In this document: positions 51,978-60,977 of the stretch, in pieces
Layout of the letters: each line of letters begins with the position of its first letter
How positions within the stretch are numbered: position 1 is the first letter of the stretch
The notes under the pieces: model-generated
What the model was told of the DNA's origin: nothing
The model's database searches: none
What the model saw: only the letters and a program-made list of their open reading frames with translations
NCBI GenBank assembly: GCA_049663345.1
Contig: JBATDG010000035.1
Location: forward strand, 1 to 64,000
Direction of reading: 5' to 3'
DNA length: 64,000 nt
Origin: SZUA-365 sp049663345
GTDB lineage: Bacteria; Bacteroidota; Ignavibacteria; SZUA-365
Position numbers and translations under genes: made by a program

Positions 51978-52886
51978 ATGTCAGTCATTTCAAAAATCAT
52001 CGCTTGGTCCATCCCCTTCATTCCGAAACCTGTCGTGGGATACTTTGCCCGTCCCTACATTGCCGGCGAGACGCTGGCGGACGGCATCCGCGTGGTCAAG
52101 GAACTCAACGCCAAGGGGATAATGGCGACCATGGACGTTCTCGGAGAGAGCGTCAATTCCCGCGAAGAAACAGTGGCGATGCGCAAGCAGTGCGAAGACG
52201 TGCTGCATGCCATCAACGAGCATAAGCTCGACGCCAACCTATCAATCAAACCCACGCAGCTTGGCCTGAGCATCGATCCGGTTTTCTGCGAGGAAAATCT
52301 GCGCGTGCTCCTCGACATCGCGCTCAAGTACAACAATTTCGTCCGCATCGACATGGAGGACCACCCTTACACCGACAGCACGCTGCAGATTTACAGGACT
52401 CTGCGCCGCGACTACGGTAATCATGTCGGGGTCGTTCTGCAGGCGTATCTGCGCAGGACTGAAGCTGATCTTCGCGATCTCATGTCGGAGGGTGACACGA
52501 ACATCCGGCTCTGCAAGGGCATCTACGTCGAACCCGAAGCGATCGCTTTCAAGCAGCGCGCAGAGGTGCAGGACAGCTTCAAGCGGGTCAATGAACTCGG
52601 ACTCAGCGGCGGCGCGTACATCGGAATCGCCACGCATGACGACGTGCTGATCGAAGACGGTTTTGAGACGGTCAAAAAGCTTGGCCTTACCCGGGAGCAG
52701 TATGAATTCCAGATGCTGCTCGGCGTCAGGCACAACCGCCGCGATCAGATCGTTGCCCTTGGCCACCGCCTGCGCGTGTACGTTCCGTTCGGAGATCGTT
52801 GGTATGCCTATTCCACACGGAGACTCAAGGAAAATCCCTCGATGGCCATGCATGTGCTGAAGGCCATATTCGGGATGGGCAAATGA
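51978..52886 (+). CDS. proline dehydrogenase
   Basis: A 302-residue FAD enzyme of the single-domain PRODH type. TIM-barrel motifs: LSIKPTQLGLSID, FVRIDMEDHPYTD, VGVVLQAYLRRTEADL, IRLCKGIYVEP, and GIATHDDVLIE near the C-terminal end, with the final FQMLLGVRHN and RVYVPFGDRWYAYSTRRLKENP matching the proline-binding and FAD helices. It oxidises proline to pyrroline-5-carboxylate. No P5C dehydrogenase gene is nearby. Only four bases separate it from the next gene. Confidence 0.95.
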   Translation: MSVISKIIAWSIPFIPKPVVGYFARPYIAGETLADGIRVVKELNAKGIMATMDVLGESVNSREETVAMRKQCEDVLHAINEHKLDANLSIKPTQLGLSIDPVFCEENLRVLLDIALKYNNFVRIDMEDHPYTDSTLQIYRTLRRDYGNHVGVVLQAYLRRTEADLRDLMSEGDTNIRLCKGIYVEPEAIAFKQRAEVQDSFKRVNELGLSGGAYIGIATHDDVLIEDGFETVKKLGLTREQYEFQMLLGVRHNRRDQIVALGHRLRVYVPFGDRWYAYSTRRLKENPSMAMHVLKAIFGMGK

Positions 52887-52890
52887 TACG

Positions 52891-53796
52891 TTGACTCCTT
52901 CGATTCACAAATTGATACGGCCGGTGCTGCTTTTGTTGCTGCTTACGCAGCTGACGGCATGCAACCGGCCGTCTCATGAAACGCCGAAAGCGGTGCGGAG
53001 CGTGACTGATGATCTGGGACGCAGCGTCGGCGTTGACCGAACTCCGCTGCGCATAGTCAGCCTTGCGCCAAGCCTTACCGAAATGCTGTTCGTCCTGGGA
53101 GCGGGCGACAAGGTCGTCGGCGTGACATCGTACTGCAATTATCCCCCGGAGACGGCAGGCAAGACAGTCGTTGGCGACCTCGTGACGCCGGATATCGAGC
53201 GGATTTTCTCGCTTGAGCCGGACCTGGTATTCATTTCCGTTGAAGGCAACTCGCAGCGCACGTTCGTTGCGCTGGAGCGATTGGGAGTGCGGCTGTTTGT
53301 ATCCAATCCGCGCGATATTCAAGGCGTGTACAAATCCATGCGGGACATAGGAAAGCTGCTGAAGATCGACGCTCGTGCTTCAACGGTCGTCGATTCACTC
53401 AAGGCAGAGGAGGCGCGGCTCAGGAAGTCGCGTGTCCCGGCCGGAAAATCCGTGCTGATGCTGTTGTCGCTGCAGCCGCTGATGGCAGCCGGCAGCGACA
53501 CCTTTATCGACGAGGTGATTTCACTCGCCGGAGGCAGCAACGCAGCCACCGGACTGAAGGGCAGCTATCCCATTCTGAACAGGGAAATGCTGCTGCGCAT
53601 CAATCCGGATTTGGTGCTGTATCCCGACGATATGGGGATGGACGAAATGCAGTTATGCACAGGCTACCCAGAGTGGCGCAAGCTGCGGGCGATGAATCGC
53701 GGAGCGGTATATCGTATCGACGCGGACGTGTTTCTCCGTCCCGGTCCGCGTGTATTTCTTGCCGCCGCGCAGCTGCGGACATATCTTGAGAAATAA
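52891..53796 (+). CDS. BtuF/FhuD-like periplasmic binding lipoprotein
   Basis: A 301-residue lipoprotein with a probable TTG start at 52891 (no better start seen). Signal and lipobox: LLLLLLTQLTAC. The fold is type III (BtuF/FhuD): DDLGRSVGVDRTPLRIVSLAPSLTEMLFVLGAGDKVVGVT, then VVGDLVTPDIERIFSLEPDLVF. The family binds cobalamin, haem or siderophores for an ABC permease. No permease or ATPase genes are next to it. It starts four bases after the proline dehydrogenase stop, so it is likely co-transcribed. Confidence 0.88.
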   Translation: MTPSIHKLIRPVLLLLLLTQLTACNRPSHETPKAVRSVTDDLGRSVGVDRTPLRIVSLAPSLTEMLFVLGAGDKVVGVTSYCNYPPETAGKTVVGDLVTPDIERIFSLEPDLVFISVEGNSQRTFVALERLGVRLFVSNPRDIQGVYKSMRDIGKLLKIDARASTVVDSLKAEEARLRKSRVPAGKSVLMLLSLQPLMAAGSDTFIDEVISLAGGSNAATGLKGSYPILNREMLLRINPDLVLYPDDMGMDEMQLCTGYPEWRKLRAMNRGAVYRIDADVFLRPGPRVFLAAAQLRTYLEK

Positions 53797-53820
53797 CTCC
53801 CTCCCCCCGTTTTCGGGGAA

Positions 53821-54471
53821 TTACGCAGGCGTCTGACTTTTTTCCTTTGCCAGCTTTTCCAATTGCATAGACGTTGCGATTTCGCGCGTCATATTCTCCG
53901 GCATGGTATTGGTCTTGACCGTAATGATGAATCGGTCACCGACGAGCACTGTCATTTCGCTTTGTTCGCCTTGCCGCTCATATTTTTCATACGCGGGGAA
54001 GCCGGCGACTTCCGTCGTACGCTCGTAGCCTTCCGTGCTTTCACGATTGATTTTCATTTTCAGCCACATCTTTATTGGCGCGTACATCATGCCGATGTAT
54101 GCGTAATCGAAAATCTCCACAGTGGCTGATTTTCCATCGGCGCCGTTGTAGTCGGCGCTGGCCTGGGAATAGTTCCATTCGCCCATGGTGGCCGTCTCTC
54201 CGCGGGCATTCTCCTGCGGCATTTCGTCGATAACTTTCGGGAGGTAGTTGACAAGGATCTTGAACGACACCGGCGGCTCCGGCTTGCGGTTTTCGTCGAA
54301 GCCCTTGCCTGCTTCTTCGGCTGCGGTAGCCATGTTCTGCGCGGCTTCGGAAAGCTTCTCCAATTCGCTCTGCTCGCCATCCGTTGAGTCGCCGCTCTTT
54401 CCGCCGCAGCCGATAAACAGCAGTCCGCAGAGTGCCGCGGCGAGCATGGATTTAGGGAAATATGTTTTCAT
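53821..54471 (-). CDS. lipoprotein of unknown function
   Basis: A 216-residue lipoprotein. The start at 54471 has GGAG about 8 bases upstream; lipobox AALCGLLFIGC. After a linker with GEQSELEKLSEAAQNMATAAEEAGKGF (a helix), the region has VNYLPKVIDEMPQEN, EIFDYAYIGMMYAPIKMWLKM and VLVGDRFIITVKTN, an alpha/beta pattern. I do not recognise it. It is convergent with the binding lipoprotein. Confidence 0.65.
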   Translation of the reverse strand: MKTYFPKSMLAAALCGLLFIGCGGKSGDSTDGEQSELEKLSEAAQNMATAAEEAGKGFDENRKPEPPVSFKILVNYLPKVIDEMPQENARGETATMGEWNYSQASADYNGADGKSATVEIFDYAYIGMMYAPIKMWLKMKINRESTEGYERTTEVAGFPAYEKYERQGEQSEMTVLVGDRFIITVKTNTMPENMTREIATSMQLEKLAKEKSQTPA

Positions 54472-54643
54472 CAGGATCTCCGTTATGATGGAATGTTGCA
54501 GGCAGTAAATTACGAGGGGAGGGCGCAAATTACTCCGCGAGCCGGAAGAACGCAAGCGGGGCGGGGATGGAAGGCAAGACTTCGATGAGTGCGATGGAAC
54601 TAGCACGCCAACGGGAGTGAATACGGATAACGAGCAGGGGAAG

Positions 54644-56851
54644 CTAGTATTCGATCGTGCGTTCTTTCGGCGTACTCTCTCCTCCGCTGCCTCCCGATGA
54701 GGTGTGCATGCTGCAATACCCCGGGAAGTATTTCTTGTTGACGTATTCGACGATTGTATGCGGACAAAAAGGATTGGCGAGATTTTGGGAGTCGACGCAA
54801 AGCTTTTCCTGCGTGACTCCTTCGGGCATCATGAAATCCTTTACGGGGAGACCGATGCGTTTGTCGGCATAGACGTACTTCATGAAGCGTCCCCAGATCG
54901 GTGAGGCGGCGACGCTGCCCTGTCCGTAGGACCCGGTGAACGTAATACGGCGATCGTCGAATCCGGTCCAGACCCCGGCGACGAGATTCGGAGTGAATCC
55001 GATAAACCAGGCGTCGGCATAGTCCTGCGTAGTGCCGGTTTTTCCGCCAGCGGGACCTGCAAACCAGCGGCGCGTTCCTGAACCCGTACCGCCATTTATT
55101 ACCGAACGCAGCATGGTCGCCATAATGAATGCGGTTTCCTTGCTCAGTACTTCTCGAATTTCGCTTGTAGCATTTTCGATGACGCGTCCATCCCTGTCCT
55201 CAATGCGCGTGATGCCAAATGGCTGGGCATAGATTCCCTCGTTGGCAAAGGAGCCGTATGCGGAGATAAGCTGCAGAGGTACGACCTCGGAAGTTCCGAT
55301 TGCGAGAGACGGGTAGGGCCGCAGCGGTGTATCGATGCCCATGCGTTTTGCGTAGCGCACGACTTCGCCGGCGGGTGCGATCTCCAGGATCGTCCGGATT
55401 GCCACAAGGTTTACCGAATTTTGAAGTCCGCGCCGCAGGCTGTAGACGCCGCCCGTTTCACCTCCGAAATTTTGCGGACGCCAGATCGATCCCGAACCGT
55501 CAGGGATGGAAATCGGAGCGTTTGAAATTTGATATGCGGGCGAGTAGCCGTTATCGATCGCTACCGTGTAGATAAACGGCTTGAAGGTCGAACCCGGCTG
55601 CCTCGAAATCTGTGTGACATGATTGAGGCCGTAGCGGAAGTTCAGCTCCGCATTCCCGACCATGGCCTTGATTTCTCCCGACTGGGGACTGATCGCAACG
55701 AATCCGACCTGGATTCGCTGCAGTGTGCCTTTGACGGAATCCACGAAACGCGTTTTTGTGCGAAGTCTTATGCTGACTGCGTCGCGTTCACCTGCTGTTC
55801 GTGCAGCCTTGTACTCAGCCGTAGCACGTACAGCAAGGCGGAGGGCGGTGCCGAGGATCGCACGACGAGACGGACTCTCCCAAGTCCATCGGCTGTCGAA
55901 TTGTGCCTGGAATGCAGGGAGATGCTCCTGAACGGAGCGGTTGGCATGTTCCTGCATGCGGCTGTCGATAGTCGTGTAGACATTCAATCCGTCGCGATAA
56001 AGATTGAATCCGTACTTCTCCGCTTTCTCCCGAAGCTGCTGCCTCACATATTCCACGAAATGGGGTGCGATACCTGCTGAGCGCTCCCGTGAGCGTGTAA
56101 CGATAGAGTCGCGGCGGTAGTCAGCGTAATCGGACTCGGTGATGAAGCCCTCGTCGATCATATTGAGAAGTACCGTGTTGCGCCGGTAGACAGCGCCCTG
56201 ATAATTGCGCCGCGGATCGTAATGAGTCGGATTAGCCAGAGCGCCAACCAGGAAGGCGCATTCACTTACAGTCAGATCAGAGGTTTTTTTATCGAAGAAA
56301 ACAGCGGCGGCAGACTGGAGGCCGTAGGCACCGCGTCCGAACGGTGCGACGTTGAGATACATGATCAGGATTTCATTTTTCGTATACCGCCGTTCTATCT
56401 GTACTGCGGTGAGCATCTCACGCACCTTTCTCATGATCGTCACTTCACGCGTGAGATAGAGAAGGCGAGCGAGCTGCTGCGTAATCGTGCTGGCGCCGGG
56501 ACCGCGAAGGGTAAGACTGAACACACGTTGAAGCAAGACGCGTGTCACGCCTCGGAGATCAACACCCCAGTGCTCGTAGAATCGGCGATCTTCGGTTGAA
56601 AGCAGCGCCTGGATAAACGGTTTGGGCACACTGTCGAGAGATGTCAGCCGGGAGCGATTCTCCTCAAAGAATCGATCGATAATCAGGCCGTCGGCAGAGA
56701 ACACGCGCGTGGCAAAAGGCGGACGCGGATTCTCGAGTTCCTCCAGAGAAGGGAGTCCTTCGGTCATGCTCGAGGTGAACCACCAGCCGCCGAAAACGAT
56801 AATAATCAGTGGGAGGGCGATTGACCAGAATTGACGTGGAGTAGTGGTCAT
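54644..56851 (-). CDS. penicillin-binding protein 1A (bifunctional)
   Basis: A 735-residue class A PBP. N-terminal membrane helix FWSIALPLIIIVFGGWWF, then GT51 transglycosylase motifs (STEDRRFYEHWGVD, GASTITQQLARLLYL, RKVREMLTAVQIERRYTK, IMYLNVAPFG), and a transpeptidase domain with the Ser in QPGSTFKPF (SxxK), SVN in GLQNSVNLVA and KTGTT. It polymerises and cross-links peptidoglycan in the periplasm. Start ATGA-coupled to lpxH upstream. Confidence 0.95.
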   Translation of the reverse strand: MTTTPRQFWSIALPLIIIVFGGWWFTSSMTEGLPSLEELENPRPPFATRVFSADGLIIDRFFEENRSRLTSLDSVPKPFIQALLSTEDRRFYEHWGVDLRGVTRVLLQRVFSLTLRGPGASTITQQLARLLYLTREVTIMRKVREMLTAVQIERRYTKNEILIMYLNVAPFGRGAYGLQSAAAVFFDKKTSDLTVSECAFLVGALANPTHYDPRRNYQGAVYRRNTVLLNMIDEGFITESDYADYRRDSIVTRSRERSAGIAPHFVEYVRQQLREKAEKYGFNLYRDGLNVYTTIDSRMQEHANRSVQEHLPAFQAQFDSRWTWESPSRRAILGTALRLAVRATAEYKAARTAGERDAVSIRLRTKTRFVDSVKGTLQRIQVGFVAISPQSGEIKAMVGNAELNFRYGLNHVTQISRQPGSTFKPFIYTVAIDNGYSPAYQISNAPISIPDGSGSIWRPQNFGGETGGVYSLRRGLQNSVNLVAIRTILEIAPAGEVVRYAKRMGIDTPLRPYPSLAIGTSEVVPLQLISAYGSFANEGIYAQPFGITRIEDRDGRVIENATSEIREVLSKETAFIMATMLRSVINGGTGSGTRRWFAGPAGGKTGTTQDYADAWFIGFTPNLVAGVWTGFDDRRITFTGSYGQGSVAASPIWGRFMKYVYADKRIGLPVKDFMMPEGVTQEKLCVDSQNLANPFCPHTIVEYVNKKYFPGYCSMHTSSGGSGGESTPKERTIEY

Positions 56852-57615
56852 GCGGAGTACAGCTCCTGAAATCCTTGACGCATGGTATGAAGTGCGATTT
56901 GTCCTTCACGGCAAACAGCATAGGTGAAGTATGAGAGCCAGTCCCCGAGGTTTATGTACACTCCGGTATCTATCGTTTCCTGGCGCGGGAGATGTCTGTG
57001 GCCCATGATGACGATGTCGCATCCGCTGGCAATGCGGCGTTTAGCTTCCAACAGCATACCATCCGATTCGCCGAAATCCCGGGCGCTGGTGTAGCCGCGG
57101 CTGCCGTGAGAAAAGCGTCGCGCGATGGCAAAGCCGAGATCGGGGTGAAGCAGGCGGTAGAGACGTTGCGAGAGAGGCGAGCGAAGCAAGCGTTTTAGGA
57201 GGCGGTAGCCGTTGTCCTTGCTGGCAAGTCCGTCGCCGTGAAACAAATAGAATCGGCGTCCTTGTGCAGAAAACTCCAGATCATCACGTACGACCGCAAT
57301 GTCGAGATCGCTTGAAAAAAAATTGCCGATGGCGAAATCGTGATTCCCGGCGAGATAGATAACCGTGCGGCCATCCCGGCGGAGGTCTTCGAGCGCCTGA
57401 TAGAGTCGATGGTAGCCGCGGGGCACTACGGACTGGTACTCGTACCAGAAATCAAATAAATCTCCAATGATATAGAGGTCGCCCTGTTCCCTGCGGATAT
57501 CCGCCAGCAGCGAGAGCAGCAGGCCTAGCCGATGACTCTCGGATTCCTTGCTGCCGAAGCCGAGATGGACATCGGAGATGAAGTAGATGGGTGGTATGGT
57601 GCTGATGGCAGGCAT
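56848..57615 (-). CDS. lpxH: UDP-2,3-diacylglucosamine diphosphatase
   Basis: A 255-residue metallophosphoesterase. Motifs in order: ISDVHLG, GDLFDFWYEY, AGNHDF, FHGDGLASKDNGYR and IMGHRHLP, matching LpxH. It removes UMP from UDP-diacylglucosamine to give lipid X, step four of lipid A synthesis. The ATG at 57615 is preferred over an in-frame TTG three codons earlier. It overlaps the PBP1A start, pairing outer-membrane lipid and wall synthesis. Confidence 0.92.
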   Translation of the reverse strand: MPAISTIPPIYFISDVHLGFGSKESESHRLGLLLSLLADIRREQGDLYIIGDLFDFWYEYQSVVPRGYHRLYQALEDLRRDGRTVIYLAGNHDFAIGNFFSSDLDIAVVRDDLEFSAQGRRFYLFHGDGLASKDNGYRLLKRLLRSPLSQRLYRLLHPDLGFAIARRFSHGSRGYTSARDFGESDGMLLEAKRRIASGCDIVIMGHRHLPRQETIDTGVYINLGDWLSYFTYAVCREGQIALHTMRQGFQELYSA

Positions 57616-57954
57616 ATCATTCAAAGATGCCGAACCCCCGCTGGAATTGCAAGCCGAAATGCCGCGAATGGAAGTTCCCGGACTTCAGAATCTTTTTCCC
57701 GAAATCTATTGACATTGTGGCGGGAGGGTGCTATTCTTCAACCGTTTCATTTTCCTGCCAAAGGAGATTCAGGGAAGATATCCGTCATCTTCACGAACTG
57801 GATTGAGCGACTGGCCGGGCGTATTGCGATGGTCTTCTGTTGCTTGACTTTCCTTCAGGTAAGTCGTAGTTTACTCCTTAATAAAGAGAATCTCATTTTT
57901 CGAATATTTGCAACATCATCCTATTCATCATTCATAACCCCATCGGAGGAATCA
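57616..57954. other. 339-bp divergent intergenic region between lpxH and the P-domain gene
   Basis: No gene is supported. It must hold promoters for both directions. On the plus strand one near-consensus promoter (57709-57737) and one weaker pair, TTGACT (57844-57849) with TAGTTT (57867-57872) at 17-base spacing, are visible. An AT-rich stretch follows up to the ribosome site GGAGG near 57945. Nothing convincing was found for lpxH. Confidence 0.55.
57709..57737 (+). promoter_or_regulatory. candidate promoter of the P-domain T9SS gene
   Basis: TTGACA at 57709-57714, 17-base spacer, TATTCT at 57732-57737, about 220 bases before the ATG. This is a textbook sigma-70-like match apart from one or two -10 bases; the long leader or the second pair at 57844-57872 leaves the true start uncertain. 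Confidence 0.55.
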
Positions 57955-60639
57955 ATGAAAGTTGTTAGGCTTTCCGTAGCGTTGGTGGCGCTTGCGTTCC
58001 TGTGTTCACTTACTGCAAATGCGCAGTTGAACCGGGAATTCGAGTACTTCACATCCCCTAACGCTCCGATCGTCGATTTCAGTACGACCTCGAATTCGAT
58101 CACCGTTCCCGACAATTTCAAGATCAGCACGTTGTCCGTTCTTGTGGACATCGACCATCCGGCAGCATCCGATCTGACGATCACGCTGTCCGGGCCGACT
58201 GGAAATTACACGCTTTCTACGCAGAACGGCGTCTTCGGCGCGAATTACGAGAACACTATCTTTGACAGCAACCCCGGTATTGCGATTCCTGGCGTCGCCA
58301 TTAATGCAGCGACGAACGTGACCGCATATTTCCGTGGTGTGTACACTCCCGAATCCGCTTTGCCGACCTCGGGCAATCCGATGGGAACCTGGACTCTCAG
58401 CGTCCTGGATAACAACGTTGCCGATCAGGGAACGCTTGTTCGCTGGGGCCTCATTTTCAATCGTTACGACAATTATCGTGACATCCGTTGGGGTGTCGAT
58501 CTGAACTTTTTGGGTGTGACCACGCTTAATACTTTCGGATTCACAGACGACGTGACACTTATCCCGCCGTACACAGTGCTCGGCTACCGCCCGATGAACA
58601 ATCAGGCGCCGGCATATGCACTGTTCCAGCTTAGCCAGACTCCGGGCGTTGCCAATCTGACGATTGATCAGAAATATCCCGGTGGTGCGACCACCCCTCT
58701 GTTTGACGCAGATATCAGCGTCCCCGCTGAAAACGTCTACAGCGGCATGATTTCGGGCAACCTGAATAATACAAAGGGAATGCACGAAGTAACGCTTGAT
58801 TTCCTCATGCGCGGCGACCTTTGGATGTCTCGTCCCGACAATACCAAGAAAGTCATGCTTGACGTGACTGCCGGATCGCTTGCATATGACAACGGCATGG
58901 TGGCGAACACCCTGTATCCGAGTCTCAACGAATGCGATGCAAACGTGTACTGGCTCTCTGCTCCGCAGACGATCACCAGTGTCGATATCTGGCAGAGCAG
59001 CGTTGTGGAACTCGAGCCGGTTTCCTCCTCTTCCCGCATGAGCATCAATGTGTGGGACGCCAGCTCCAAAGCCCTCATGGCGACTACGGGTCTGAACGTG
59101 TTCCCGCCGCAGGGTGACAAATGGGTTTCCTATCCTTTCTCGCCGCCTGTTACTCTTCCGGCTGGTCAGTACCTCATCGGTACCTGTCTCGATGCCATCG
59201 ACGGCGCCTCTTTTGGCCCCGGCATCGGTATGGATGAGACCGGTAGTACATTTGAGCCTGCAGGCTTCCTCAGCAAATATGCTGGCTTCAATCTCCAGCA
59301 GTTCTCCTTTGACGGCGGCACTAACTGGTTCGAGGATATCTTCCGCGTGTTCAACACCAAGATGATCCGTCCGAACTTCGTGCAGCAGTCTGATGTTGGC
59401 GTTATCGCCATCAACCAGACCAATGGTTTTGGCGGCCTTCAGGTTTCCGTTACCTTTGGAGCCTATGCTCACTTCAATTATCTCCCGAATCAGATTACCT
59501 TCGGTAAGGTTACCGTGATCAACAACGTCACCAACGCTATCGTTGGATACCAGGAAAAGCGCGTCTTTTTGACCGCTGCTCCGTTTGTTGACACGCAGCT
59601 CTTCACCTTCCCGGCGCTGACCAGCGGCAACTACACCATCACGGCAGAGATTGTGCGTCCGGACGATGAGAACCTCATCAACAACGCATACTCCCGTACC
59701 GTCGTGATTCCGTTTGCTCCGATGACCGTTTACTACAACGGCTCAATCGCATCAACGCTTCGCGATCAGATCAGCTCCAGCTACGCACAGCAGGGCATCG
59801 CTCTCGAGTTCGTCGACCGTTCGGTCAACGACGTGACCTTTGCCGGCGAAAAAGTGTTGTGGATCGGCGACCTGAGCAAGGCGCAGGCACAGCAGGCCCG
59901 TGAATTTGCCCTTGAGGGTGGAGATTTTGCAGTGCTGCCGACAGGCAAGAGCACCACGAATCCGCTGACTGACCTGTTTACTCAGGTTGCCAGTGCGAAG
60001 GAAATCGATGCGATGAACCGCGTGCTCGTCGCTCCGGCTGATGTCAAGTTGCCCGGAACGGCCAACAGCTACATGGTTCAGGCTATGTCTGATCCCACAA
60101 ACGCACAGACCATGTTTGGAAAGGGCGATGCCAACACTGACATCGTGTCCAGCTTCTTCACATGGGTCAAGAACAGCAAGCCCGCACCGACCGTGTCGCG
60201 TAACCCGCTCACCGCGGTTATCGTCAGCGGTAATGACGAAGTGCGTGCATCTGCCGAGCGTATTGGTGACCTTAGCGTCGTCAAGCTTCTCGTCAAGGAT
60301 GCCCGTCCGGCCGACCGTCGTATCAACGACATCGCAGACGCCAGCAGCTTCGAAATTACGCAGAACTACCCCAACCCGTTCAACCCGACCACGAACATTG
60401 CATTCAACGTTCCCGCCGACGCCAACGTCAGTGTGCGCGTGTATGACATGCTCGGCCGCGAAATCGCGACCCTCGTTAACGGTTACTTCAACTCTGGCAA
60501 ATACATCACGACCTGGGATGCCAATAATAACCTCGGTCAGACCGTTTCCAGCGGCCTTTACATCTACCGCATGGAAGCTCAGCCGGTTGACGGCTCGGCT
60601 GCCTTCGTTGGTGTGAAGAAGATGGTGCTTACCCGCTAA
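57955..60639 (+). CDS. secreted protein with N-terminal P domain and T9SS type A sorting domain
   Basis: An 894-residue protein. The ATG at 57955 follows GGAGG by four bases; signal KVVRLSVALVALAFLCSLTANA. Residues about 35-165 form a proprotein-convertase P (Homo B) domain: ITVPDNFKISTLSVLVDIDHP, DLTITLSGPTGNYTLS, and the end NPMGTWTLSVLDNNVADQG. The middle has several beta-sandwich segments, then LIVxxxNDE-type linker and the T9SS CTD: ITQNYPNPFNPTTNIAFNVP, VRVYDMLGREIATLVNG, SSGLYIYRMEA. There is no protease domain. So it is probably a surface binding protein. Monocistronic, ended by a strong terminator. Confidence 0.92.
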   Translation: MKVVRLSVALVALAFLCSLTANAQLNREFEYFTSPNAPIVDFSTTSNSITVPDNFKISTLSVLVDIDHPAASDLTITLSGPTGNYTLSTQNGVFGANYENTIFDSNPGIAIPGVAINAATNVTAYFRGVYTPESALPTSGNPMGTWTLSVLDNNVADQGTLVRWGLIFNRYDNYRDIRWGVDLNFLGVTTLNTFGFTDDVTLIPPYTVLGYRPMNNQAPAYALFQLSQTPGVANLTIDQKYPGGATTPLFDADISVPAENVYSGMISGNLNNTKGMHEVTLDFLMRGDLWMSRPDNTKKVMLDVTAGSLAYDNGMVANTLYPSLNECDANVYWLSAPQTITSVDIWQSSVVELEPVSSSSRMSINVWDASSKALMATTGLNVFPPQGDKWVSYPFSPPVTLPAGQYLIGTCLDAIDGASFGPGIGMDETGSTFEPAGFLSKYAGFNLQQFSFDGGTNWFEDIFRVFNTKMIRPNFVQQSDVGVIAINQTNGFGGLQVSVTFGAYAHFNYLPNQITFGKVTVINNVTNAIVGYQEKRVFLTAAPFVDTQLFTFPALTSGNYTITAEIVRPDDENLINNAYSRTVVIPFAPMTVYYNGSIASTLRDQISSSYAQQGIALEFVDRSVNDVTFAGEKVLWIGDLSKAQAQQAREFALEGGDFAVLPTGKSTTNPLTDLFTQVASAKEIDAMNRVLVAPADVKLPGTANSYMVQAMSDPTNAQTMFGKGDANTDIVSSFFTWVKNSKPAPTVSRNPLTAVIVSGNDEVRASAERIGDLSVVKLLVKDARPADRRINDIADASSFEITQNYPNPFNPTTNIAFNVPADANVSVRVYDMLGREIATLVNGYFNSGKYITTWDANNNLGQTVSSGLYIYRMEAQPVDGSAAFVGVKKMVLTR

Positions 60640-60656
60640 TCGCGCGGTAACAGTTT

Positions 60657-60698
60657 AAAACGAAAACGGCCCCGGATTCCGGGGCCGTTTTCGTTTTA
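60657..60698 (+). terminator. strong terminator after the P-domain gene
   Basis: AAAACGAAAACGGCCCC and GGGGCCGTTTTCGTTTT form a 17-bp perfect stem with a short loop (GGATTCC), 18 bases past the stop. The A/T-rich arms make it usable in either direction. Confidence 0.95.
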
Positions 60699-60817
60699 AG
60701 AGAGAGGAGGGCCGAGGGCCTGCTCGCGTAGTTGGAAAATTGGAGAATTGGAGAGGTGGAGCATTCGAGCAGCTGGGAACGGCGCGCCCCAGCGCGCCTC
60801 TTTCGAGCATTGGAGCA

Positions 60818-60863
60818 TAAAAAAATTCGCCTCCCCTTGTTGGCACGCTAGGGAGGCGAATTT
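60818..60863 (-). terminator. Rho-independent terminator after the small secreted protein gene
   Basis: On the minus strand AAATTCGCCTCCC and GGGAGGCGAATTT form a 13-bp stem, followed by seven T residues. It is about 115 bp past the stop at 60978. Confidence 0.88.
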
Positions 60864-60977
60864 GTTGCACGGAGGTATTATGCTTGTGAACGCTGATAGG
60901 CGGTGTGCGCTACGTTCTGAAAGGTGCTACGCTTGTATGGTCTTGTATCAGGGTGTCTTTGCTGGTTAAGGCCAGGG

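Larger units (their letters stand above)
60640..60977. other. 338-bp intergenic region with two terminators and a degenerate repeat
   Basis: Holds the plus-strand terminator at 60657-60698, then a degenerate repeat around 60731-60815 built on TTGGAGAATTGGAGAGGTGGAG-like and GAGCATTGGAGCAT-like fragments and a CGCGCC/GGCGCG pairing near 60780-60800, then the minus-strand terminator at 60818-60863. No gene is supported. Confidence 0.7.

Noticed and set aside
52860..52890. ATG at 52883 as start of the BtuF-like gene
   Set aside because: It is out of frame with the lipoprotein; the in-frame TTG at 52891 gives a complete signal peptide.
53805..53818. hairpin CCCCG-TTTT-CGGGG as terminator between convergent genes
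   Set aside because: Short stem with no T run on either side; too weak to call.
58006..59472. 488-residue minus-strand open frame opposite the P-domain gene
   Set aside because: Shadow of a real gene with signal, P domain and sorting domain on the other strand; no recognisable domain.
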